Assembly: GCF_963678635.1 (NCBI RefSeq)
Contig: NC_087063.1
Coordinates: 64,959,290 to 65,023,289 of the forward strand
Direction: 5' to 3'
DNA: 64,000 bases
Origin: Symsagittifera roscoffensis
Lineage: Eukaryota > Xenacoelomorpha > Acoela > Convolutidae
Shown piece after piece: positions 10,090 to 18,658 of the stretch; position 1 is the stretch's first letter; the number at the start of each line of letters is the position of its first letter. Position numbers and translations under genes: made by a program. The notes under the pieces were generated by a model, which had not been told where the DNA came from, did not search any database, and saw only the letters and a list, made by a program, of their open reading frames with translations.

Positions 10090-10425
10090 AATTTGTTTAC
10101 TAGTAAGTTACTAGTAAGTTACCACTTTTTTACTAGTAAGTTACTTTTACTTACTAGTAAGTTTCAAAAACTCAGAATCTGCTTGAAACTACCAAAATTG
10201 AAGACTATTCATTTTACACAAACTCATATTCCGCTAAATAATCATTATGATCAATATTATCAAGTGAAGCAGCGTTGCATTATATGAAAACATGTTTATC
10301 TGCTAATTCGACTGATAATTGAGTCTCATTTTTTTTTCAAAAATTTTATTTTGGTTCAACTTACTAGTAATAAGCCTTAATATTTTGCTTACTAGCAAGT
10401 TACTAGTACTTTTACTAGTAACAAA
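10090..10425. repeat. TTACTAGTAAG palindromic repeat clusters
   Basis: Short palindromes based on TTACTAGTAA recur at about 10097-10170 and again at 10365-10422. The second cluster abuts the left arm of the large fold-back at 10426. Confidence 0.6.
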
Positions 10426-10702
10426 ATAGTAACAAAAACCAATGCATCATACTGATTCGCAAAGTATGCGACAAATACTGTATTTAAAGACAATTCAGTT
10501 CACGTTGTAATAAATAACTCAACGAGCGCTGTTCGAAGCTGAGTTTGCAACCCTATTTGCAACCTTCACTTGAAAAAAGCAATTATCAGCTTCGAACAGC
10601 GCTCGTTGAGTTATTTATTACAACGTGAACTGAATTGTCTTTAAATACAGTATTTGTCACATACTTTGCGAATCAGTATGATGAATTGGTTTTTGTTACT
10701 AT
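10426..10702. repeat. Fold-back element, 117-bp arms, 43-bp loop
   Basis: The arm at 10426-10542 is the reverse complement of 10586-10702 with two mismatches seen (near 10444 and 10469 on the left arm). The loop is 10543-10585. Arms include the palindromic-looking CAACGAGCGCTGTTCGAAGC. The near-perfect match implies a recent origin, either a fold-back transposon or an inverted duplication. Confidence 0.9.
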
Positions 10703-10911
10703 TACTAAAGTATCGCAGTCTTGCTATTCTTTCGGATCAGCCATCGTCTGATCCAAAAACCTTACTGGTTTTAACAGACGTCTTCATCTTTTATCGAGCG
10801 GATCTCTTGCTAAATGGAATTTGACTGATACAGTGGTGATCCGCTCCAATGAAAGAATGGATGAGCCCATTCAAAAAAAGGCTGATGACTCGAAAGTTTT
10901 CTCACATGACT

Positions 10912-11220
10912 TTAAATTAACAAAGGTAACCCATTATTAAAAACTTTGGTCACAGGTAAAAACTCAATCCGGCAAATAATAAAAACGAAACGAAAAGATT
11001 GGAACTCAACAAAGGTTTTCTCTTCAGAGCAATACGATTTAATAGTCCATTGCTTCGAGTCTGCAATAATTTTCTCTGTGTATGTGCTCATATCAATGAC
11101 GATATAATTATAAACTCGGATATCATCACTTTTGCATGTTCGTAAGGAAATTGCCCTCATCTGGAACCTGATGACGTCGTCGAATACCAATAGACTGGTG
11201 TAAAAATCATATTGGTTCAA
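10912..11220 (-). CDS. Hypothetical 102-residue ORF
   Basis: I do not recognise this frame. The residues are varied and not repeat-driven, starting MNQYDFYTSLLVFDD and including IVIDMSTYTEKIIADSKQW. It is flanked by sequence with no start or splice signals that I can defend. It may be an exon of a host gene or chance. Confidence 0.25.
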   Translation of the reverse strand: MNQYDFYTSLLVFDDVIRFQMRAISLRTCKSDDIRVYNYIVIDMSTYTEKIIADSKQWTIKSYCSEEKTFVEFQSFRFVFIICRIEFLPVTKVFNNGLPLLI

Positions 11221-13448
11221 ATATTTTGTCCTCTAGAGCACTGCTAAAACAGGATTTAGAAAAATCCTTTCACCAATCAGGATGAGATATAAGTGAACAA
11301 CCGCATTCTTGTTCACTGGTGTTATCTGAACAATTTGAATTGCTATTTTTAAGATCTAAGCTTGGCAGAGTGGGGCCAATCCGGGTTGGAAGTGGAATCA
11401 TACGGTGCAAACAAGCAAGCAGACGCTAGAACCTCAACCGATAAAAGGGCAAATCAAACTCTATAATGTGCCACTAAACATGAAAAACATAGATAACTCA
11501 GTTAGCAAGCTCTGTGCTCCAGGCAACTCGGTGTTAATCGACAATTAATTCTCTGCGGTTGAAAATTCTCATGAACAGAACAACAATTGATAGGGGGACT
11601 GGTTATTTTCTGGTAACTGCGTAATTAACCCGTGCAAGGAGAAAAAATCGCTTTCTGAAATTTTCAGCGATCTTTCAGCGAAAAAAGCTTTTTTGTTGAT
11701 TCAGAATTGGTTGAAAAAACGTAGGTTGTCCTGAGGAGGTTCTGCCAGCATCAAAATAGAGGTAATGTTCCAATGTGTTGGTGGACTTGCAATGAACCTG
11801 CAAATTTTGTTAGTGCGTTAACTTTCAGAATGGGTACCCCCATATAGGCTAAGAAACAGCTCGTGACAAACAGTCTTGTTTTTCCGGAGCATAAGCCGGG
11901 GTGTTGCAAAAAAATCTTCATTGACTACTACTTGACGTTGACGTGTTTGAAAAACCCGATGAAGCATTGTAAAAAAGCAAAACAATTTTGAACTTCTCAA
12001 AATTGAAGGTTTCTTACAAAAAAATTTTCAGAACTTGAACCAGATCCAAACTATATATTATTATTGGTTATAAATTCGGTTTTTTTATCCCTATAAAATA
12101 TTAAAGACTAACCAATCACACTCCATCAAACTAACAACCCACTTATTTGTAAGTGCTGAAATTACTTGTAATTTCAGCACCAGAGCATTTTGAATTTAAG
12201 TTACAACTCAGTTGCTTTCTTCAAGAGACCGACTCGTAACAAACCAGTATACTCTAGATCTATTGAGACTAAGAGATATAAGAGTAAGATTAAGATCGGT
12301 ATTGGACTAAGAAGTTGCACGAATCTATCCGGCCGAAAATAAGATAGCGTGACGAGCAGACAGTGTACCTTATCTGAAATTACTCTATGAGTTAGACCTT
12401 TCATCCCAACTAAGAACTGTAGCAAATATCAAAAACTGATTAAATGCGGTAAGTTTCTTTCACAGACATTCTAAATTCCGCCATTAACGTGAAGCAACAC
12501 TCAACATGTTAAACCCTTTGAGCTCCAAACTCAAATTAAAAGTTATTGCTATAAGCTTACGCCCTAGAATACAAAATACTAAGTCCTGAGAAGCACAATG
12601 TAAATTTAACTCCTATTGTGACACACTCTCCTTATATTGGTTCTGGTGACTTTTTTTAACAGGACGCATGAGACGTGTTTAATTAGCTTATTTTGGATCA
12701 AAACATCACATATTACTTAATGGTCAACAGTTGATAGCAAAACCATCTGTAAGGTAATTTGACATAAAAAACTAGCATCAATCTATGGTTTATCTACGTT
12801 TTGTCAACCAATTCGGTAACGATGTTTTGAATTGGAACCTAATTGTGTGTTGTTCCATTAATGAAAGATGAAGAGACTTACATATATAAGCTATGAATTG
12901 CCAGTAGGTTACGGCAAGCGCTATCAAAAAAGCGGAGTTGATTATGTCGTAATGTTCATTTCGTGAAATGGTTAGGAGGCGTACCGAGATGAACATTTTG
13001 TTCACTCAATCGACCACAAGAGTCATGTAAAAAGAAGTCGTACTGTCTGTTGACGCTAGTTCTTGTTGAGACATTGGAAAGATTCATGTGGAACTTCATA
13101 ATTATCCTGGTTCGACATCTTTGTGAGAGCAGAAAAATTGGTTCTTTTGTGCTGTTGAGTGTGGGTTGACCTCGCAATCGCTATGCCTGTAAACAACAAA
13201 ATAGATTGGAAAACTAATCAAACACCAGCTCTAAAGAAAACGGCTAGTAGGAACGGTTTGCAGGTATCTGCAAGAAGGTGTTTTACTCTACCCTCACGCC
13301 TCGTAAAAAGACTGGAGCGGGATTTAGACCCCATTCTGCCTGGTAGAGCAATCCATGAATTCGTGTTCTCTCACATCTTTCTGCAAAAACCCAAGTTATC
13401 TTTAGGCCCTTACACCGAATCGTTTCTTGCGAAAGTTTTGTTGACCTT
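11221..13448. other. No supported gene; one dispersed repeat
   Basis: Apart from a ~150-bp segment at 12240-12393 that recurs at 36598-36746, I see only short frames without motifs. Confidence 0.45.
12240..12393. repeat. Dispersed repeat R2, copy 1
   Basis: About 150 bp, from CCAGTATACTCTAGATC to ATTACTCTATGAG, matches 36598-36746 in the same orientation at roughly 85 percent. No terminal repeats were recognised. An unclassified interspersed element. Confidence 0.75.
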
Positions 13449-13711
13449 TTTTTAGGTCGATCATATTGATTTTTCAAGCTCCCCCGAAGCAGGCCAAAAA
13501 AGGCGTTTTTCGGCTCTTTTTTTGGAAAATTTTGACCGCGTTTTTGACCGCGTTTTTTCGGCGCGCGTTCCCCTCTCAAAATTAGTATATTTTGGCGCCG
13601 AAAGCGCCTTCAGAAAATTTTTGGGGTCCATCACCAAAAATGGGTATCTCAAAATAGTACAAAGGGGGGACCCTCCGGGTCGGCAGGGGGTCGAATCCCT
13701 GAGGGGTAGAA
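13449..13711 (+). mobile_element. hAT-like MITE, truncated divergent copy
   Basis: The internal sequence (TTTAGGTCGA at the left; ATTTTGGCGCCGAAAGCGCC in the middle; GGGTCGAATCCCTGAGG at the right) matches the complete copies at 40020 and 62693. Both CAGGGGCGGAT termini are missing. Predicted frames crossing it are not genes. Confidence 0.75.
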
Positions 13712-14682
13712 AATATCAGATTCGATATTGGCTGACCTAAAAAACAAGCTTTGGTTGCTAATTTTTTGTTTGTTGTCAAATATTGCACATAGAGATTACG
13801 GCATTTTTTTTACAGAAAGTGCTTAGTTGAAACACATTTTGTCTTGAACGTTTTAATTTCCCGGCGCCATTTCAATTTAGAGGTACCTAATGACAATGAC
13901 AGCAAAACAGTTGCCGCTCTCAGCAATTGACGCCTACAAGCCGAAAACTGCAGATAAAAAATATCAAGCGCTCGAAATAGTTTATCATTGTGGAAAAGAA
14001 GCAATTTTGTAATCCCCATAATTTTACGGAAAGGAATGTCTGATAAAATTTCGTAAACAAATTTAGAATAAATCTAGAGTGAGTTTGTACCAGGAGCTTT
14101 CAATAGTATATGGCCTAATTTGTGAAATTTTTTAATAACTGGTCTATCTAAATTTTTTCCATATCCCGCATTCGAGTATAGGTATCAGTAACCGATTTCA
14201 AGGGATTTCTATGAAGACCGCTCTCTGTGTTATTTTTTGTTCTTCTGTTTCCTTTGATTGTGCCGACAAAATTGTAATATGTTTAGAGACTTGTCAATGA
14301 TTTCGAGCGATATACACACACTAAATTGTGCGCCTACCAGTGCACAGTTTGGCCTCGTAATGCTTAATCTTTTATTTGTCACACCAAAAACTTATATGTG
14401 TGATTATAATATTTGGACCAAGTTAACATTCACCCCCATTTCCGTTTTGGAGGGACGATGTTAACATGGTTCTGACCTGGAACTTCATCCGATCAAAAAT
14501 TAAAATTAATCAAGCCGATCAAAAAAATAGTCCAAACTAAACGCTGCGGTGGAAGATCTTAACTTGGTAAATCTGGGGGACGATATCAACTTGATCCCGA
14601 TATTGCTGTTAAGAACGAAATCTCTTGACTTAAGATATCTTCCCGTGTTTTGGTTCATCTGAACTAATCAAATTCTAAATTA
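13712..14682. other. No supported gene
   Basis: No motif-bearing frame or recurrent repeat was recognised here. Confidence 0.4.
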
Positions 14683-15136
14683 AATCAGACTGCTCGTATC
14701 AGGGCGAAGCCCTGATTTTTCTGAGTGCCTTTTAAGGTCTATGGAGCAGTAGTAACATAAAAAAATTAAAATAACATAAAAAAAATAGAACGAAATTTGT
14801 TTCGAAAAAAAATGAGACTTTTAAGTGAAACTCATTCCCCATGCCATATAAATTACTAAGTGATACATTTCGCTCCTATTAACAAATCAATTATGGCAAA
14901 TAAACTTCCTTCAACCAATTTGGATCGATTTCTGAGAAGGATTAATTCTCCGTTTACGCGTTAATAGCACCAAATATATCGCGCGTTAATCATCCCAAAT
15001 TGGCCCAAATGGCACTCTTTAAACCCACATATTTTTACGAAAAATGATCACAGATAAGATAATATATCTTTTCAAATTTAAGCTCAAGACAACAATACCT
15101 TTTGAATGACATAAAAAAATCCGTCAAAAATGGCTA
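14683..15136 (-). repeat. R1 repeat, left half split by later insertions
   Basis: Starts with the R1 end CAGACTGCTCGTATCAGGGC and stops in the family sequence at GTCAAAAATGGCTA. The missing remainder resumes at 31184, so a single R1 copy was interrupted at a TA dinucleotide. Confidence 0.85.
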
Positions 15137-16002
15137 CACGTGTTGACCACCATAAACCAAAAATGCTTATCTTACAATTTGATTCACCGAAATTGCGTAT
15201 CGTGCAATTCCATAAATCAAATTTATGGAAAAATGCTAGTCATACAATTTTCATACAATTTTTAAAAATCTTTGAAAAATGATTCGAACTAGTTTCTACG
15301 GCTATTTGAACCAAATAAAATAGCCTGGTGATGAACAAAAAAACATGTTTCTTTTTTTTTGGAAAAATGGTTATCATACAAGTTCCTTATATAAAAATTG
15401 TATGATTGTATGACTAGCATTTTTTCGATGGCGACAACAAAAACTTTTCCAAATAATATTGAAATTTCCCCATTTTTTTTGTTTTTTTTTAAACCGCAAA
15501 TCGAATTTGATACTCAAACTAACAATTTCCAAAAAAATATATTGCATGCAAGTTGTAATTTTTTGTCTGCATAACGTGGTCCTGGAAATCCAAAAATTGG
15601 ATTTTTTTCGGTTTTTTTGGATAACTTTTTTCAAGCCGGCTAGAAACTCCTATTTCTTTTGTATGGCATGTTTATATATGCCTTGATCAAAGTCTGATAT
15701 TTCGAAAATTCTAATTTTAAAAATAATCATCTTTGAAAAAAATTGCCAAAAATTAAAAGTTTGATGCTTTCAGTATATGATTTGTGAAGAGAACTCTTAC
15801 ACAATTCAGGTCGTTTCCAATGCATTGTAATTGTCAGACGATCAACCCTTTGGTGACTCTAGTTTTTGAGTAAACCATGGTTTTAGTCACTTGTTTTCGG
15901 TCACGAACACATTCCAAAAATTTTGAGAAACAAAATTTAAAAAAAAATCAACCTTTTGGTTTGTGAAAAAATGCTTCTACAATTTCCATATATAAAAAAA
16001 AG

Positions 16003-16007
16003 CTTAT
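16003..16007. repeat. BEL-2 target site duplication, left
   Basis: CTTAT here and again at 31068-31072, immediately outside the two LTRs. Five bases is the usual length for BEL/Pao. Confidence 0.95.
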
Positions 16008-16457
16008 TGTTGCAATGCAAAACAAGAGTATAGAATAAAACAAGTATAGATGCATATAAAACAAGCACAGTTGGCCGAGCGGCCTAGAGACAAGTCTCTC
16101 ACGCCGGTCAACCGGGTTCGAGTCCCCCCATATGCAGACCTTAAAACATGTAGACCCGAGGGGCTATAGCCCCATTTGACCGTTTTTTACTGTTTTTTGG
16201 TTCTAATTCGATTCAGCCTTGATTAAGGCTGACCGCTAAAAAAGAGCAATTTGTCTCAAGGACATTACCGACCGGTTCTTGTGGCTAGCTTGCGCCGTTT
16301 TGTACCAAAAACGGACAGTTCAGATAAAAAGTTATATGATGTTTTTTGATCGATAGAGAATGCCGAAATTTATCTATTTGCCTGAGTTATTTAACGAAAA
16401 ATATCTCTTATTAATTTAACGAATTTGGATCAGTTTTTTTGGAGATTAGCGAGCATA
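16008..16457 (+). repeat. BEL-2 5' LTR
   Basis: 450 bp, starting TGTTGCAATGC and ending GCGAGCATA. Identical to 30618-31067 except two substitutions that I see (near 16214 and 16395). It contains a tRNA-like RNA polymerase III unit at its left end. The first 40 bases also encode the end of the polyprotein in the right-hand copy. Confidence 0.95.
16051..16188 (+). ncRNA. tRNA-like Pol III cassette in BEL-2 5' LTR
   Basis: A box TGGCCGAGCGG at 16072-16082 and B box GGTTCGAGTCC at 16115-16125 match eukaryotic tRNA consensus, with a Leu/Ser-type A box. TGCATAT at 16051 can pair with ATATGCA ending at 16136, but the first stem is 13 bases from the D-arm. This is therefore not a standard tRNA. A self-complementary GGGGCTATAGCCCC follows at 16160-16173 and a T6 terminator at 16183-16188. 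The predicted transcript is about 130 nt. Transcription is inferred from the signals. The same unit is at 30661-30798. Confidence 0.6.
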
Positions 16458-16460
16458 TTT

Positions 16461-16478
16461 TGGCGCCCCACAAGGGAC
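16461..16478 (+). promoter_or_regulatory. BEL-2 primer-binding site
   Basis: TGGCGCCCCACAAGGGAC begins three bases after the LTR. Its complement ends in GCGCCA, with a CCCTT T-stem and a GTGGGGC acceptor, like tRNA-Lys-type primers. The tRNA identity is inferred. Confidence 0.65.
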
Positions 16479-16835
16479 CTTTCGACAATCAAATTCAACT
16501 TTAAGAAGCTATTTTCACTCAAAGTTTTCTCCAAGTTTGCTAGTAGAATCAAACCTCAAACGGACAACGTCTATGAAACATTTTTACTGAAGTATAAGGA
16601 AGTGCAATTGAACACCGATTTGGATCAGACTTCAGCCCGCGCTGAGTTGGAGTTTCAAGTAGTGTTGTACCGGTATCCGGAATCCGGAAACTTTCAAGGC
16701 TGGTTTTTTGGAAAATTACTCCCCCCATTTTCGAGGATTTGAAAATTGGAGGCGATATTTCATTGTTAGAAGCAATTGCAATCGTTTCTGATTTCGCATC
16801 GACACCAATTCTAGAAGATTCTGAAAACGAGGAGG
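16461..16835 (+). pseudogene. Coding-like leader segment, broken
   Basis: Directly after the primer site one frame reads a plausible protein (KLFSLKVFSKFASRIKPQ then LDQTSARAELEFQ) up to a stop at 16740. The sequence then continues coding-like in another frame (GGDISLLEAIAIVSDFAST). No ATG opens it. It could be a decayed gag-type N-terminus or a leader peptide region. I do not assign a function. Confidence 0.3.
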
Positions 16836-17070
16836 GTTGCTGACAGGAGTGTGGCTGACAGGAGTGTGGCTGACAAGAGTGTGGCTGACAGGAGTGTTGC
16901 TGATCGGAGTGTTGCTGATCGGAGTGTTGCTGACAGGAGCGTTGCTGACAAGAGTGTTGCTGACAGAAGTGTTGCTGACAGGAGTGTTGCTGAAAGGAGT
17001 GTTGCTGATAGGAGTGTTGCCGACAGGAGTGTTGCTGACAGGAGTGTTGCTGATAGGAGTGTTGCTGATA
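16836..17070 (+). repeat. 15-bp minisatellite in BEL-2 leader
   Basis: About 15-16 copies of GTTGCTGACAGGAGT with single-base variants. One frame repeats the pentapeptide SVADR without stops, and others are also open, because 15 is divisible by three. BEL-1 has a different minisatellite in the same leader position. Confidence 0.9.
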
Positions 17071-17560
17071 GCGTTGCAGTGGGTCAGACTCGTGAGAGTG
17101 AAAGTTTTGACAACCCGAAACCGGTGTCGCCAGTCTCCAATTAAAACTGTAAGACTCGACTAGTTTAAGACTCTCATATTGTGCTATAAAATTTTATACG
17201 CTGTCATACATCTTGAGAAATTTTTCCGCAAGCTAGCCCCCGGTAATTTTTCTTAATACCCAAAATTTTTGGACAGTTCTGTTGAACTGAAATAACTTAC
17301 AATCGATACTTAGTCAACTGACTTGACATTTTTTTCTCGATACCAAAATTTTTTGGATATATGTGAACGGAATATTAATCAGTGAAATCGGAACATAGAC
17401 AAGAGGTACTGGACTAATTTTTTGGATTGGTTTATGACTCGAACCTGCTGACCAAAATTTACTGAAAAATTTTGTGAAAAAAGTGAAAAATTAACAAAAA
17501 ATCCTCAAAACGTCTCCAGAATTCTGCGAAATTGTGCTGTAAGATGACACCAACCTTATG
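17071..17560. other. BEL-2 leader, unstructured part
   Basis: No open frame or repeat of note was seen between the minisatellite and the hairpins. Confidence 0.4.
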
Positions 17561-17582
17561 TTAAGTGGTCTGGTAGCGAAAT

Positions 17583-17661
17583 ATCAGGCAAATTAAGTTG
17601 AGTTTTTTCATCCTCAGGTTTCTTCCGCGTGTGTTGTTGGAACTTAACCAATTTGCCTGAT
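17583..17661 (+). promoter_or_regulatory. Leader RNA hairpin H1 of BEL-2
   Basis: A perfect 12-bp lower stem (ATCAGGCAAATT with AATTTGCCTGAT), an AA/C internal loop, then a 9-bp upper stem (GTTGAGTTT with GGAACTTAAC minus its first base). The loop carries TTTCATCCTCAGGTTT and GTGTGTTGTTG. TTTCATCCTCAG/G also looks like a 3' splice site. A GTTAAGT at 17570 could alternatively pair with ACTTAAC at 17642. The copy H2 lies exactly 201 bp downstream. Confidence 0.8.
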
Positions 17662-17783
17662 CCCCCACCCACCATTGGTGAAACTGAAAGCCAGTTCGCT
17701 TCGAGTAAAACAAAGCCGTTTCAGCCCGTCAGATTATTGACTTCGTTGCGTGACAGTAAAGTTAAGTGGTCAGGTACGGCGAT

Positions 17784-17862
17784 ATTAAGTGAGTTAAGTT
17801 GAATTCTTTCATCCTCAGGTTTACTCCGTGTGTGTTGTTGGAGTTCAACCGACCTACTTAAT
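17784..17862 (+). promoter_or_regulatory. Leader RNA hairpin H2 of BEL-2
   Basis: Same 79-nt length and the same pairing plan as H1, but with changed stem bases: lower ATTAAGTGAGTT with GACCTACTTAAT (one mismatch, two G-T), upper GTTGAATTC with GAGTTCAAC. Five pairs are changed on both sides relative to H1 while keeping pairing. The loop differs at only three positions that I see. It ends 58 nt before the leader ORF. Confidence 0.8.
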
Positions 17863-17920
17863 TTTCCAACCCCATTGGTACTTAAGCGTAACGAAGCCGT
17901 CGCATAGGTCCCCTAAGTGT

Positions 17921-18565
17921 ATGGTATTCATTCTAGGAGCTAGTTCTTTGGATCACGCGCTCCGAAAACTTCCCGCTCCGTCCCAGAAGCGCGTCAAAGA
18001 TACTTGCTTTACAAAGCCAGGTTTAAGTTTGAACTTTAACGCTAGGGACTCTCAGAAAACGATACAGTACTACCTTCATCACTACTTGTCGCACCGTAAC
18101 GACCTTGTAATTTGGCACGACGCCATTAATAACTCGATAAGTAGGCACCGCAGCAACAACAACCGCAAGCTGAGTAGTGAGCAACTTGTCAATTTGTTAT
18201 TAAGGTATAGGACAAACATTTGTGCGATCGTATACTGTAGACGGAACGGAACCGAGGATATAGAGGAAAGTTTAGGTTCAACAGGTATTCTCGTTCTCAA
18301 CGTCGTTAAAGACTTTATCTCTAAGCGTAAGGCTAAGGACCAGGTACTAATTGAGAAGTACAAAGAGCTTCACCAGCCTCCTTCCCTTGAGTTAAAGACT
18401 CTCCTCCTTCTAAGGCGTTATAGCGCTAATCTTAACATCCTTAAGACACGTAAGAAGCGAAACCGCTTACCCCTCAAAGCTCGGAAAGCTATAAGAAATA
18501 GGCTTCAGGTAGAAGTTTTGAGACGTCAAGTTCCCCCGTCTTGTAAGCTAATGTTGATTTACTAA
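17921..18565 (+). CDS. BEL-2 leader ORF, uncharacterised 214-residue protein
   Basis: ATG at 17921 was chosen because it aligns with the start of the BEL-1 homologue; the frame is open further upstream without an ATG. The protein shares with BEL-1 the blocks FILGASSLDHAL, PGLSLN, IWHDAINNSISRHRSNN (residues about 65-81), AIVYCRR with GTEDI, GILVLNVVKDFISKRK, and ELHQPPSLELKT with LRRYSANL, then a basic tail. It ends 93 nt before gag-pol and is in the same frame, but a TAA and a TGA intervene. Family not recognised. An SGNH-hydrolase-like fold is a weak guess. Roles to consider are packaging, nuclear export or host-defence interference, none shown by sequence. Confidence 0.8.
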   Translation: MVFILGASSLDHALRKLPAPSQKRVKDTCFTKPGLSLNFNARDSQKTIQYYLHHYLSHRNDLVIWHDAINNSISRHRSNNNRKLSSEQLVNLLLRYRTNICAIVYCRRNGTEDIEESLGSTGILVLNVVKDFISKRKAKDQVLIEKYKELHQPPSLELKTLLLLRRYSANLNILKTRKKRNRLPLKARKAIRNRLQVEVLRRQVPPSCKLMLIY

Positions 18566-18658
18566 TGCAAATTTAATTACGTACCAAAACAGTATCTCAT
18601 TTTATTGATTGGTTTCTATAAGTGAGCATCCGTAGAATATTGTCAATTTGTGAAAAAC

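Noticed and set aside
13283-13788. Overlapping short ORFs
   Set aside because: They lie across a truncated hAT-like MITE.
16051-16136. Ordinary tRNA gene in the LTR
   Set aside because: The boxes are present but the acceptor stem is displaced by about 13 bases and the anticodon arm cannot be set confidently; called tRNA-like instead.
16836-17163. Repetitive SVADR protein as an independent gene
   Set aside because: Two overlapping frames are equally open because of the 15-bp repeat; it is better explained as leader minisatellite.
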